Of a stretch of 64,000 nucleotides of DNA, positions 1 through 9,402 are shown piece by piece (the stretch's first letter is position 1; each line of letters starts with the position of its first letter). The translations under genes and the position numbers were made by a program. The notes beneath the pieces were generated by a model. That model was not told the origin of the DNA. It ran no database searches and saw only the letters and a program-made list of their open reading frames with translations. This stretch comes from Planktothrix serta PCC 8927 (lineage in GTDB: Bacteria > Cyanobacteriota > Cyanobacteriia > Cyanobacteriales > Microcoleaceae), in the NCBI RefSeq assembly GCF_900010725.2, contig NZ_LR734824.1, positions 61,108 through 125,107 of the forward strand, written 5' to 3'.

Positions 1-2
1 AA

Positions 3-407
3 CACTTAGCAAATGTTCCTCTTTATGAAAAAGGAGAAGAAGAAATCTATACCCCAGAAATGACCGAAAAGACCTATAAACGACTATTAGAGTTAGGATT
101 ATTATTAGCAAAACAAGGATTTTGGGTAATTTTAGATGCCAAATATGATCAACAAGAACGACGGGGAGAAGTCATAGAAACCTGTAATACCCATCAATTA
201 CCCTTACAAATTGTTGAATGTACAGCACCAATGGATATTTTACAAGATCGTTTACAACAACGTCAGGGAGATATTGCTGACGCAACGGTAGATTTATTAA
301 CCTCTCAACAAGCAAAATCTCAACCCTTTACAGATTATGAAAAAAACTATCTGACAACCATTGATACCACTCAAAATATTGATCAGCAATGGAAAAAATT
401 ATATTAA
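3..407 (+). CDS. P-loop kinase-like protein, C-terminal part (cut by window edge)
   Basis: The reading frame is open from base 3 and runs to a stop at 407, so the gene begins outside the window; the ATG at 60 is internal. The visible part (about 134 residues) contains LLAKQGFWVILDAKYDQ and QGDIADATVDLL, which resemble the C-terminal half of AAA_33-type kinases, often the ATP-binding half of aminoglycoside-phosphotransferase/kinase fusions in cyanobacteria. In that family this part carries the lid and nucleotide-contact residues, including QRQGDIADAT. The Walker A motif is outside the window, so substrate and full domain layout cannot be judged. The family call comes from sequence resemblance only. 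Confidence 0.6.
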   Translation, partial: HLANVPLYEKGEEEIYTPEMTEKTYKRLLELGLLLAKQGFWVILDAKYDQQERRGEVIETCNTHQLPLQIVECTAPMDILQDRLQQRQGDIADATVDLLTSQQAKSQPFTDYEKNYLTTIDTTQNIDQQWKKLY

Positions 408-511
408 AATAATCTAGGGTTTCCGGTGCAAAAATACTAAAATTCTAGTTTCTTGCTTACCCTCTATCCTTCTCTCTTTCTTTGTGTCTTTGTGTTTCCT
501 TCTTTATAATA

Positions 512-1768
512 ATGAAATTAAGCAAAAAAATCATCTTAATTATCTATGGAATTTCAAGTTTAATTTTATCCTTGATTCTAGCGATCGCTCTTTTAATTCC
601 GCCCACACCTTCCCAACCCATTTTAATTATCCCCAATGAAATTAGAGGCGTTTGGTTAACCAATGTCAGCAGTGGTGTACTATTTTTTCCTTGGGGAATT
701 AATAGAGCTTTAAATCAATTGTCAGAACTCAAATTTAATACCATTTATCCCGTTGTTTGGAACCGAGGAATTACATTTTATAAAAGTGCTGTTGGTAGGC
801 GAGTTATGGGTCGTTCTCAAGATCCTTTGTTAAATTTAACCCAATTAGGAGGAGATATTTTATCCAAAATTGTTACAGAAGGACATCGAAACGGATTAAA
901 AGTAATTCCTTGGTTTGAATATGGGTTTATGGCTCCGAAAAACTCCGCTATTGTTCAACGTCATCCTGACTGGATTGCTCAAACTCGACAAGGGGAAAAA
1001 GCCTTAGATCATTTCAGAAATTCTGAGGATGTTTCCTATCAAACCAAGATCAAAAACTGGATTGTCAATCAAATTTTAGAATGGATGACGATTAAAAATG
1101 TCTGGTTAAATCCGTTACATCCTGAAGTCCAACAATTTATTGAAGATTTAATTTTAGAAGTTGTGATCAAATATAATATTGATGGGATTCAACTGGATGA
1201 TCATTTTGGTCTTCCCGTAGAATTTGGTTATGATCAGTATACGATTCAACTTTATCAACAAGAACATAATGGTCAATCTCCGCCTAATAATTATTATGAT
1301 CAAGAGTGGCGAAGTTGGAGAGCAAACAAAATTACTGAATTAGTGCAAAGAATTGTCAAAAACGTTAAAAAAGTTAAACCCGATTGTATGATTTCTTTAT
1401 CCCCTAATCCCTATGAATATACTTATGAAATGTATTTACAAGATTGGCTAACCTGGGTGAATCAAGGATTAGTCGATGAAATTGTTTTACAAGTTTATCG
1501 AGATAGTATGGTAAAATTTATTTCAGAATTAGATCATGAATCTGTACAAATAGCACGGCGTAAAGTCCCAGTAATTATTGGATTATTAAGTGGAACATTA
1601 CGACATCCTGTACCGATGGAACAAATTGAAAAACAAATGCAAGTTGTACGCGATCGCGGCTTTGATGGAATCTCGTTTTTCTATTGGGAAACCCTCTGGA
1701 GTTATTTCACTCCCGACTCTCCTCGATATCGTCGCAAAAGCTTTAAAACCTTATTTTCGGATTCATAA
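512..1768 (+). CDS. Membrane-anchored GHL10 (DUF187) family glycosyl hydrolase-like protein
   Basis: I chose the ATG at 512 (418 residues) because it directly precedes a KK-type membrane anchor (about residues 4-29). An earlier ATG at 482 would add ten unlikely residues. After the anchor the protein follows the GHL10/DUF187 TIM-barrel pattern: IRGVWLTN strand near residue 45, WFEYGFM, VWLNPLHPEVQQF, DGIQLDDHFG near 224-233 (candidate acidic active-site residues) and SLSPNP near 294. The family is linked to cell-wall or extracellular polysaccharide breakdown, but substrates are mostly unknown. A paralogue with SLH domains lies at 48023-49702. Compared with it this copy has about 20 extra residues just before VWLNP (FRNSEDVSYQTKIKNW). 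It probably acts outside the plasma membrane. Confidence 0.8.
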   Translation: MKLSKKIILIIYGISSLILSLILAIALLIPPTPSQPILIIPNEIRGVWLTNVSSGVLFFPWGINRALNQLSELKFNTIYPVVWNRGITFYKSAVGRRVMGRSQDPLLNLTQLGGDILSKIVTEGHRNGLKVIPWFEYGFMAPKNSAIVQRHPDWIAQTRQGEKALDHFRNSEDVSYQTKIKNWIVNQILEWMTIKNVWLNPLHPEVQQFIEDLILEVVIKYNIDGIQLDDHFGLPVEFGYDQYTIQLYQQEHNGQSPPNNYYDQEWRSWRANKITELVQRIVKNVKKVKPDCMISLSPNPYEYTYEMYLQDWLTWVNQGLVDEIVLQVYRDSMVKFISELDHESVQIARRKVPVIIGLLSGTLRHPVPMEQIEKQMQVVRDRGFDGISFFYWETLWSYFTPDSPRYRRKSFKTLFSDS

Positions 1769-1823
1769 ATTTGACTAAAATAAGATAAACTAAAAGAATA
1801 GAATTGAGTGAAAAATACTCTCT

Positions 1824-3176
1824 ATGGCAAGAATTAGAGTGCCTAAACCTCTCATTTTACTATTGCAAGAAGTTGAACCCGAAAAATTTCTACCGTTACT
1901 TGGAAAATATGGAGCAACAGATTCCAAAGGAAGGTATTTTCATTGGAATGATTTTAAATGGAGAGTCAAACCGGGTGACAACGAATTAGCGGCATGGATA
2001 GCCACTAAAATTGCACGGAAAGCAATCACTAAGAACTTACCATTATTAAAAGCTGAAGGCGATTATTGCTTTAGTTACTGTGTACCAGACTCACTGTTTG
2101 CTCAACTCTATGCTATTGATACAATGACCGGGGGAAGTCGAGAGAATAGTAATAGTATTCTCGGATCTTCTCTTCCCAAAAATCGTTATCTTGTCAAAAG
2201 TTTAATGCAAGAAGAAGCGATTACTTCCTCTCAACTTGAAGGAGCTTCAACAACTCGTGAAGTTGCAAAGGAAATGCTGGAAAAAAATCTCACCCCTAAA
2301 GATAAATCTCAACAGATGATCCTGAATAATTATTTATTGATGAAAAAAGCGGTTGAAAAAAAGGATGAGGAATTATCGCTAGAATTTATATTAGAACTCC
2401 ATAGAATTGCAACAGAAGAAGCCATAGAAAATCAAGCAACACCAGGGGAAATTAGAAAAAACAATAATATTTTTGTTTCTAATTTATACAATGAGAATAC
2501 TTTTTACCCCCCTGACTGGAAAACCCTCGAAGCTAGACTAACAAATTTGTGTGATTTTGCAAATTATGATCCTGCTCCCAATGATTATAGTAATTTTATT
2601 CATCCCATCATCAAGGCTATTATCTTACATTTTATGATCGGATATATTCATCCTTTTGGGGATGGTAATGGTAGAACTGCAAGAGCTATTTTCTATTGGA
2701 GTATTCTGCGGTCGGGTTATTGGCTATTTCAATATGTTTCGATTAGCAAACTCATACAAGAAAAACGTGGAGATTATGATCAAGCTTTTATTTACACTGA
2801 AACTGATGATTTTGATATCACCTATTTTCTCTATAATCAGATTAGTACCATAGAAAAAGCAGTGAAATCATTGTATGAGTATATGGGCAGAAAAAAACAA
2901 GATTTTTATGAATTTATGGATTGGATTGATCAAAGTCCTATTGCAAAAACTTTACACAGAGGTCATTTAGAAATCCTCAAAGAAGCATTCAGAACACCCG
3001 GTAAAGAATTTACTTCAAAACAAGTCGCCATCGATTTTGGGATCACCGAAAATACTGCTAGAAGTTATCTGAATAAATTAGTGAATAAAGATTTATTAAT
3101 AGCCGCTAAATCTAAAAATCAGAAAACAGTTCTCTATCTGGCTCCAGCTAACTTACAAGCTAGACTGAAACTCTAA
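1824..3176 (+). CDS. Fic domain protein (class II, self-inhibited) with C-terminal winged helix
   Basis: 450 residues starting at ATG 1824. The core motif HPFGDGNGR (about residues 276-284) matches the Fic consensus HPFx(D/E)GNGR with all catalytic residues, so AMP transfer (or a related nucleotide transfer) to a protein hydroxyl is expected. The SSQLEGAS segment near residue 135 fits the (S/T)xxxE(G/N) inhibitory helix. It lies N-terminal to the Fic core, which makes this class II: the glutamate blocks productive ATP binding until released. The last 60 residues (FTSKQVAIDFGITENTARSYLNKLV) look like a winged helix-turn-helix. No separate antitoxin gene is adjacent, consistent with built-in inhibition. 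The target is unknown. Confidence 0.88.
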   Translation: MARIRVPKPLILLLQEVEPEKFLPLLGKYGATDSKGRYFHWNDFKWRVKPGDNELAAWIATKIARKAITKNLPLLKAEGDYCFSYCVPDSLFAQLYAIDTMTGGSRENSNSILGSSLPKNRYLVKSLMQEEAITSSQLEGASTTREVAKEMLEKNLTPKDKSQQMILNNYLLMKKAVEKKDEELSLEFILELHRIATEEAIENQATPGEIRKNNNIFVSNLYNENTFYPPDWKTLEARLTNLCDFANYDPAPNDYSNFIHPIIKAIILHFMIGYIHPFGDGNGRTARAIFYWSILRSGYWLFQYVSISKLIQEKRGDYDQAFIYTETDDFDITYFLYNQISTIEKAVKSLYEYMGRKKQDFYEFMDWIDQSPIAKTLHRGHLEILKEAFRTPGKEFTSKQVAIDFGITENTARSYLNKLVNKDLLIAAKSKNQKTVLYLAPANLQARLKL

Positions 3177-3181
3177 TCTAA

Positions 3182-4330
3182 TTAGGAGGAGGAATTCAAT
3201 GTTTTTTCAGCATCAATAATATGAATATCAACCCCTTTTATATATTTTAATAATTGCTGAACAGGCGATCCTTTCCAAAACAATTCCCAGCGAGATTTGC
3301 GCGTATGTCCGAGAACAACTTGAGTGATATGATATTGTTGAGCAACTTGAGCGATCGCTTCAGAAACATTATAACTTTTCACCCTAAGAAACTCTCCTCC
3401 AAACGCATTAATTAAATTTTGACAAGTTTCTAATAGTAAACTTTCTTCTTTTGTTAAAAAACGTTCTGGATTTTCCACATATAACCCATATAAACGAGCT
3501 TTCATCGCATTCGCTAAACGTAATCCTCGCCGCAAAAGTTGGGGGGAATTTTGATAAGTAGAAATACAAACTAAAACTCGCTCATGAACATTACAAAATA
3601 AAGCTTTTTCAGTGGTTTCTGCTGCTGCTTCAATATTATCAGCAACTTCGCGTAAAGCCAACTCTCGCAACGCCACTAAATGACGACGTTGAAAGAAATT
3701 TTGTAACGCTTGTTCTATTTTTTCAGGTGCATATATTTTCCCCTCTCTTAACCGTTCTTGTAACGTTTCTGGGGTAACATCAATCACCACAACTTGTGTT
3801 GCTTCATCCAAAAGACGATCAGGAATTCGTTCTCGAACCACAACCCCCGTAATTTTTGCAACTAAATCATTTAAACTTTCTAAGTGCTGAATATTCACCG
3901 TTGAATAGACATCAATTCCATGATTGAGAATAATTTCTACATCTTGATAACGCTTTTCTCGGATAGAACCCGGAACATTAGTATGAGCTAATTCATCCAC
4001 TAAAACTAATTGAGGTTGACGAGATAAAATCGCATCTGTATCCATTTCCCATAAGGTTATTTCTTGATGAAAAACCGTTTTTTTAGGAATAAGTTCTAAA
4101 CCCATCGCTTTTTCTGCGGTTTCTTCTCGTCCATGGGTTTCTAGTAACCCAATTACAACATCAATTCCTTCTGCTTTTAATTGGTGTCCTTCTTCTAACA
4201 TTCGATAGGTTTTACCGACCCCAGGAGACATCCCAATAAAAATTTTATGTTTTCCTCGATTTCGAGAGGATGTTTGATAATCAGATTCAGGGGAATTTTT
4301 TTGAGTCTCAATTTCGCTGCTATTAATCAT
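3182..4330 (-). CDS. kdpD: Short KdpD: N-terminal KdpD ATP-binding domain plus universal stress domain, no kinase
   Basis: 382 residues. A Walker A sequence GVGKTYR lies at about 37-43 and VLVDELAHTN near 110, both typical of the KdpD N-terminal domain, followed by a UspA-like domain (about 245-375). Full-length KdpD of enterobacteria is near 890 residues and continues with four membrane helices, GAF and histidine kinase; all of that is absent and a stop follows directly. Short KdpD proteins of this form are known in cyanobacteria. It is the last gene of the kdp operon and its ATG overlaps the kdpC stop by four bases (4327-4330), so translational coupling is likely. It cannot phosphorylate a regulator itself; a role in sensing or modulating Kdp is inferred. 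Confidence 0.9.
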   Translation of the reverse strand: MINSSEIETQKNSPESDYQTSSRNRGKHKIFIGMSPGVGKTYRMLEEGHQLKAEGIDVVIGLLETHGREETAEKAMGLELIPKKTVFHQEITLWEMDTDAILSRQPQLVLVDELAHTNVPGSIREKRYQDVEIILNHGIDVYSTVNIQHLESLNDLVAKITGVVVRERIPDRLLDEATQVVVIDVTPETLQERLREGKIYAPEKIEQALQNFFQRRHLVALRELALREVADNIEAAAETTEKALFCNVHERVLVCISTYQNSPQLLRRGLRLANAMKARLYGLYVENPERFLTKEESLLLETCQNLINAFGGEFLRVKSYNVSEAIAQVAQQYHITQVVLGHTRKSRWELFWKGSPVQQLLKYIKGVDIHIIDAEKTLNSSS

Positions 4331-4911
4331 AGTGAATTGGATAGGTTATCTAAATCTAAATTAACTTTCAGAACATTAACCCCCGGTTCTCCAAAAATTC
4401 CTAAAAATCGATGTTCAGTATTTTTATTAACAAGAATTTCCACTTGATTAGGATTCAAAGAACGCGCATTAGCGACTCGTTGAATTTGGGCTTTTGCGGC
4501 TTGAATACTAATATGAGGATCTAACCCTGAACCCGATGAATAAACTAAATCCGCCGTTGGAATAATATTATTAGATTGGAGTTGATCAATTCGTTCTGTT
4601 ACTTTTTTTAACAAATCTGGATTACTGGGTGCTAAATTACTTCCTCCTGAAATTCCGGTTGCTAAACCATCTTTAACTGGACTATAATCAACGCTACTGG
4701 GACGGGATAGAAAATAACGATTGGAGGTAAAATTTTGACCGATTAAAGTCGAACCAATAATCTCTCCTTGAGGATTTTTGATCAAACTTCCATTCGCTTG
4801 AAAGGGGAAAATTGATTGACCGATTATTAGAATCAAAACCGGGTATAAAATAGCCGTTAAAACCCATAAAACTAGGGTAGTGCGGATGGCGGTTAACAAA
4901 TCTCTAAACAT
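4327..4911 (-). CDS. kdpC: Potassium-transporting ATPase subunit C
   Basis: 194 residues, the usual KdpC length. One N-terminal membrane helix (about 10-32) is followed by a periplasmic domain with GSTLIGQNF, YFLSRPSS and the conserved DPHISIQAA segment. KdpC stabilises the KdpFABC complex and helps couple ATP use by KdpB to K+ passage through KdpA. It lies between the kdpF/kdpG-like gene and short kdpD in the leftward operon and overlaps kdpD by four bases. Confidence 0.95.
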   Translation of the reverse strand: MFRDLLTAIRTTLVLWVLTAILYPVLILIIGQSIFPFQANGSLIKNPQGEIIGSTLIGQNFTSNRYFLSRPSSVDYSPVKDGLATGISGGSNLAPSNPDLLKKVTERIDQLQSNNIIPTADLVYSSGSGLDPHISIQAAKAQIQRVANARSLNPNQVEILVNKNTEHRFLGIFGEPGVNVLKVNLDLDNLSNSL

Positions 4912-4959
4912 AGTATATTTTGAAATTGAAAGTACATTTTTTGAGAACTTAACTGGTTT

Positions 4960-5229
4960 TTAAAACCGTTCAGGCTGTAAAATTACAGCCAATAAATAGA
5001 GAGCAATGGCTATCGTGACTAAAATTAAAACTCCAATAGCCCAAGCTGCTTTGCGAGTTATTTCTTCTCCCGTTGCTGCATAAATTACGGGAGCAAAGAT
5101 TAAATTAGAGGATAACAAAAAAAACAAAGCAAGGGGGAAAAGGTTGCGTTTACCTTGAGTTTGAATTAAGGAAATTATTCCTTTGAATTCACGCGGTAAT
5201 CTTGAATTAAAACCATCTAATGTTTTCAT
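4960..5229 (-). CDS. kdpF: KdpF/KdpG-like small membrane subunit with N-terminal extension
   Basis: 89 residues between kdpB and kdpC. The last 30 residues form a single membrane helix ending in YLLAVILQPERF, the hallmark of KdpF (LLxPERF). Before it there is an extra helix (about 31-52) and a basic N-terminus absent from the roughly 29-residue KdpF of E. coli. The position between kdpB and kdpC matches the gene called kdpG in Anabaena kdpABGCD operons, so that name may fit equally well. KdpF-type subunits sit at the KdpA surface and stabilise the complex. The link to kdpG rests on gene order and recall. Confidence 0.75.
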   Translation of the reverse strand: MKTLDGFNSRLPREFKGIISLIQTQGKRNLFPLALFFLLSSNLIFAPVIYAATGEEITRKAAWAIGVLILVTIAIALYLLAVILQPERF

Positions 5230-5263
5230 TTTTTACTCCTATTTTTTTTAGCTTGGTTTCTTT

Positions 5264-7333
5264 TTATGTTAAACCAATAATAGCGATGATGCTATCAATC
5301 ATTTTAATTCCAATAAAGGGCGCAATGATTCCTCCTAATCCATAAATTAAAATGTTTTCTCGAAGTAATAGATTAGCACTAACTGGGCGAAATTTAACTC
5401 CTTTTAAGGCTAAAGGAATTAAAGCGGGGATAATCAAAGCATTATAAATTAGGGCGGATAAAATAGCCGATTGACTACTGGCTAATCCCATAATATTTAA
5501 ACTTCCAATACCCACCGATGAAAACATTGCTGGAATAATCGCAAAATACTTAGCAATATCATTCGCAATAGAAAAGGTTGTTAACGCTCCGCGAGTAATC
5601 AATAATTGCTTACCAATGGTGACTAAATCAATCAACTTTGTAGGATCAGAATCTAAGTCAACCATATTCGCTGCTTCCTTTGCAGCTTGGGTTCCAGAAT
5701 TCATTGCTAATCCGACATTTGCTTGAGCTAAAGCCGGAGCATCATTCGTACCATCCCCAGTCATTGCTACTAATTTACCCTGGGATTGTTCCTTTTGAAT
5801 CACAGCAATTTTATCCTCTGGAGTGGCTTCTGCAATAAAGTCATCTACCCCCGCTTCTTGAGCAATAACTTCAGCCGTAATCCGATTATCTCCCGTTAAC
5901 ATTACGGTTCTTACTCCCATCCGTCGCAGTTGATCAAACCGATCTCTAATCCCCGGTTTAATAATATCTTTCAGGTAAATAATTCCATACAATTCATTGT
6001 CTTTGCAAACAGCTAAAGGTGTACCACCCAAACGAGAAATACGCTGATAAGCGATATCTAAATCATCCGTTAGTTGACCTCCACGAGAACGAACAAACCC
6101 TTTAATGGCATCAACTGCTCCTTTTCTAACTTCGCTTTTATCGGGTAAGTTTGTACCACTCATGCGAGTTCTAGCAGAGAACTCAATTCCTTCGGCTAAT
6201 TCTCGATTAAAATTAACCGTCGCTCCCATTTTTTCCGCAAGTCTAACAATCGATTTTCCTTCCGGTGTTTCATCAAAAATACTAGCCATGAGTGCTATTT
6301 CAGCAACAGTTTTTGGACTATGACCATTCACCGGAATAAATTCTTCAGCTAGTCGATTTCCTAACGTAATCGTTCCGGTTTTATCTAAGACTAAAGTATT
6401 GATATCCCCACAAGCTTCTACAGCCCGCCCCGATGTCGCAACAACATTAAATTGAGCCACCCGATCCATTCCAGCAATGCCAATTGCACTTAATAAACCG
6501 CCAATTGTTGTCGGAATTAACGCCACTAATAGGGCAATTAAAATTACAATACTAACGGGAGTTTGAACATAATTGGCAATGGGTGAAATTGTAGCGACTA
6601 CAATTAAAAAAACTTCAGTTAATACCGCTAATAACACCGTTAAGGCAATTTCATTCGGGGTTTTTGTCCGTTCTGCTCCTTCAACTAAAGCAATCATTCG
6701 GTCTAAAAATCCTTTCCCTGGTTCCGATGTCACCCGCAAGATTAATTCATCAGAAATAATCCGAGTTCCCCCCGTTACAGAACTAGCAATATCGCTTCCA
6801 GGTTCTTTTAAAACCGGGGCAGATTCACCAGTAATTGCTGATTCATCGACGGAAGCAACTCCCGCAATTACGACCGCATCCACTGGAATCATATCTCCAG
6901 CAATAACTTTAATTTGATCTCCTTTTTTTAACGATGTGGAACTAATTTCTTCAACAGAACCATCGGGTAATAATTTTCGGGCGGTGGTTTCTGCTTTGGT
7001 CGAACGTAAGGAATCTGCTTGGGCTTTTCCTCGTCCTTCTGCAACTGCTTCAGCGAAATTTGCAAACAAAAGGGTTAACAATAAAATCACGGTGATTAGG
7101 AAATTAAAGAAGCGATTATTTTCTCCTTGAATGGTTCCAAATAAGTTAGGATCAAGAACTAATAAGGCTGTGATTATTGTTCCTAACCAAACGACAAACA
7201 TCACTGGATTTTTAATCATGTATCGTGGATCAAGTTTGCTAAAAGCATCCCTAAACGCTCGTTGATACAGTCCTTTAGTATTGACTTTTTTTTGCTTTTT
7301 TTGTTGTCGTTTATTTAAGCGAGTTTGCATCAT
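5264..7333 (-). CDS. kdpB: Potassium-transporting ATPase subunit B (P-type ATPase)
   Basis: 689 residues, normal for KdpB. P-type signatures are present: TGES in the actuator domain (about 168), DKTGT with the phosphorylated aspartate (about 315), MLTGDN, and [10 protein letters not shown] in the hinge. This subunit hydrolyses ATP to drive K+ import through KdpA. The N-terminus is basic and lysine/glutamine-rich ([12 protein letters not shown]) before the first membrane helices, longer than in E. coli. It is preceded by kdpA (35-base gap) and followed by the KdpF/G-like gene. Confidence 0.97.
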   Translation of the reverse strand: MMQTRLNKRQQKKQKKVNTKGLYQRAFRDAFSKLDPRYMIKNPVMFVVWLGTIITALLVLDPNLFGTIQGENNRFFNFLITVILLLTLLFANFAEAVAEGRGKAQADSLRSTKAETTARKLLPDGSVEEISSTSLKKGDQIKVIAGDMIPVDAVVIAGVASVDESAITGESAPVLKEPGSDIASSVTGGTRIISDELILRVTSEPGKGFLDRMIALVEGAERTKTPNEIALTVLLAVLTEVFLIVVATISPIANYVQTPVSIVILIALLVALIPTTIGGLLSAIGIAGMDRVAQFNVVATSGRAVEACGDINTLVLDKTGTITLGNRLAEEFIPVNGHSPKTVAEIALMASIFDETPEGKSIVRLAEKMGATVNFNRELAEGIEFSARTRMSGTNLPDKSEVRKGAVDAIKGFVRSRGGQLTDDLDIAYQRISRLGGTPLAVCKDNELYGIIYLKDIIKPGIRDRFDQLRRMGVRTVMLTGDNRITAEVIAQEAGVDDFIAEATPEDKIAVIQKEQSQGKLVAMTGDGTNDAPALAQANVGLAMNSGTQAAKEAANMVDLDSDPTKLIDLVTIGKQLLITRGALTTFSIANDIAKYFAIIPAMFSSVGIGSLNIMGLASSQSAILSALIYNALIIPALIPLALKGVKFRPVSANLLLRENILIYGLGGIIAPFIGIKMIDSIIAIIGLT

Positions 7334-7368
7334 AAAATTGCAGGGGTATTTGATGAAAAATAGTGAGA

Positions 7369-9072
7369 TTATTTGAAACTAGCAATTTGAAAGGCTTCCG
7401 CCACTGGCCCTAATGCTAAAACAGGTAAGAATGTTAAGGCTCCTAAAATCAAAATCACTCCCGTTGTCACACTGGTAAATAGGAGAGAATTGGTTTTTAA
7501 TGTGCCAGGAGTTTCGGGAACAGGTTGTTTATTTAACAGACTTTCTGCTAATAGCAATAAAGCCACAATTGGAATATAACGTCCCGCTAAAAGCACAACA
7601 CTGGTGCTAAGATTCCACCAGATAGTATTATCCCCTAATCCTTCAAATCCTGAGCCATTATTGGCAGCGGCAGAAGCATATTCATAAATCACTTGGGAAA
7701 TGCCATGAAATCCGGGGTTTGAAATCCCTGAAAGTTGAGGATAAGCGAGGGTAATAGCACCAGGAATTAAAATGACAATGGGATGAACCAGTAAAATTAC
7801 ACTGGCGAGAATAATTTCTCGTTTTTCAATTTTTCGCCCTAAAAATTCTGGGGTTCTACCGACCATTAATCCGGTTAAGAATACCGTTAAAATCAGGAAA
7901 ATGAATAAGTAAACTGTTCCCGTTCCTTGTCCTCCCCAAACAATTTGTAAGAACAGGTTAAATAAGGTAGAAAAACCCCCATTTGGCATGAATGAATCGT
8001 GCATCCCATTAACAGCACCGCACATTGTTCCGGTTGTGGTAACAGCCCACAATGCGGTTTCTGCCCAACCAAACCGAATTTCTTTTCCTTCTAAATTCGG
8101 AGCTTGTTGACCGAGAAAATTATTAACAATTGGGTTTCCTTGAAATTCCCCCAGAGCGGTAATAATGATGAAGCTTGAATAGATTAAAAATACCATTCCA
8201 AACAGTAACCAGGCTTGTTTTTTATCCTGGGTAAAAATTCCAAAGGTATAAATCAAAGAAGCGGGAATACTAACCATTACTAAGGTTTCAATTAAGTTAG
8301 AAAACCCATTAGGATTTTCATAGGGATGGGCTGAATTTACTCCAAAGAAACCGCCTCCATTTTCTCCGAGTTCTTTAATGATTTCAAAATGAGCAACTGG
8401 CCCCCGTGCGATCGCTTGTGTTCCTCCATCTAAGGGGGTAACAATTTGTGATCCGGCTAAGGTTTCAGGTACACCTAACGCTAATAAAATGATTGCTCCA
8501 ATTAAGGAAATAGGTAATAAAATTCGAGTAATAGAACGGATCAAATCAATATAAAAATTCCCTAATGATCTGCCTGTTATTCCTCGAATAAAAGCGATAG
8601 AAACGGCTAAACCTGTTGCAGCCGAAGTAAACATTAAAAACCCTAATGCGAGCATCTGGGTGGCATGGCTGAAGGTATTTTCCCCGGAATAATGTTGTTG
8701 ATTAGTGTTGGTTAAAAATGAAATTGTTGTATGTAGGGTTAAATCCCAACTTGGGGCATTTAATTGCATGGGATTTAAGGGCAAAATTCCTTGTAAACTG
8801 ATAATAAGATAGACAAAAACTCCCATGACTAAGTTGATCAAAAGCATGGCGCGAGCATATTGCCAACCTGTCATATCCCGTTGTAAACGAACTCCACTGA
8901 AGTTATAAATTAGGCGTTCTAAGGGATTGAGTATGGGGTCAAGAAGGGTCTTTTCCCCTAAGAAAACATTGGCAATATAGGTTCCGAAAATAGGAACAAT
9001 CGCCACTAATAGTCCTAATGTTAGGGCAATTTGAAAAAATCCATGCCACATAAATATGATAGAGATTAACAT
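7369..9072 (-). CDS. kdpA: Potassium-transporting ATPase subunit A (K+ channel-like subunit)
   Basis: 567 residues with about ten membrane helices. Filter-like loops are visible as [33 protein letters not shown] and [17 protein letters not shown], as expected for the four pore repeats of KdpA (SKT superfamily). It selects K+ and forms the entry pathway of the KdpFABC pump in the plasma membrane. It is the first gene of the operon; the promoter must lie in 9073-9402, shared with the divergent two-component pair. [12 protein letters not shown] is the start used; an internal methionine at residue 8 is a possible alternative. Confidence 0.96.
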   Translation of the reverse strand: MLISIIFMWHGFFQIALTLGLLVAIVPIFGTYIANVFLGEKTLLDPILNPLERLIYNFSGVRLQRDMTGWQYARAMLLINLVMGVFVYLIISLQGILPLNPMQLNAPSWDLTLHTTISFLTNTNQQHYSGENTFSHATQMLALGFLMFTSAATGLAVSIAFIRGITGRSLGNFYIDLIRSITRILLPISLIGAIILLALGVPETLAGSQIVTPLDGGTQAIARGPVAHFEIIKELGENGGGFFGVNSAHPYENPNGFSNLIETLVMVSIPASLIYTFGIFTQDKKQAWLLFGMVFLIYSSFIIITALGEFQGNPIVNNFLGQQAPNLEGKEIRFGWAETALWAVTTTGTMCGAVNGMHDSFMPNGGFSTLFNLFLQIVWGGQGTGTVYLFIFLILTVFLTGLMVGRTPEFLGRKIEKREIILASVILLVHPIVILIPGAITLAYPQLSGISNPGFHGISQVIYEYASAAANNGSGFEGLGDNTIWWNLSTSVVLLAGRYIPIVALLLLAESLLNKQPVPETPGTLKTNSLLFTSVTTGVILILGALTFLPVLALGPVAEAFQIASFK

Positions 9073-9402
9073 CTGAATTTAATCCTATTATTTTACTTTT
9101 TCCCGAAAAAACAATCTAACAAAAAGTAGAATTTTGATCAGAAAATGATATAAACCAAAAATATAAGAGATATGTAGTTACTTCTATCTGAGATTATAAA
9201 CCTCTTGATATAGATGAGTATAACTAGAGATATATACCAATCATAAAAAATGTAGGGGTTTGGTCTTCAAACCCAGGCATAAAGAGGGTTGGGAGACCCA
9301 ACCCCTACATAATTTGTTCACAAATCATTTAGGATTGCTATAGGTCACTTTCAACGGTGATTTTAAGCTAAATTAAAAACACAATCTATTGAGCAATCAG
9401 TT
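9073..9402. other. Divergent intergenic region between kdpA and the histidine kinase gene
   Basis: This 330-base gap must contain the kdp promoter (leftward) and the sensor-kinase promoter (rightward). The part next to kdpA is very AT-rich. The middle holds a 92-base palindromic repeat element (9251-9342) listed separately. I see no coding potential. No operator can be assigned with confidence. Confidence 0.6.
9251..9342. repeat. Dispersed ~92-base palindromic repeat, copy 1
   Basis: Two hairpin arms (TGTAGGGGTTTGG..., ...CCAACCCCTACA) surround CAGGCATAAAGAGGG, followed by a conserved tail TTCACAAATC...GGATTGCTATA. A second copy in the same orientation lies at 61851-61942 and keeps the same arms, centre and tail, with the TTTGG and TTGGG arm halves exchanged. 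The layout is that of a non-coding MITE-like or REP-like element. No target-site duplication is evident by eye. Confidence 0.8.

Noticed and set aside
6573..6917. Plus-strand frame of 114 residues inside kdpB
   Set aside because: It is the mirror of a strongly conserved kdpB region on the other strand, with Ser/Thr/Ala-rich low-information sequence and no ribosome site.
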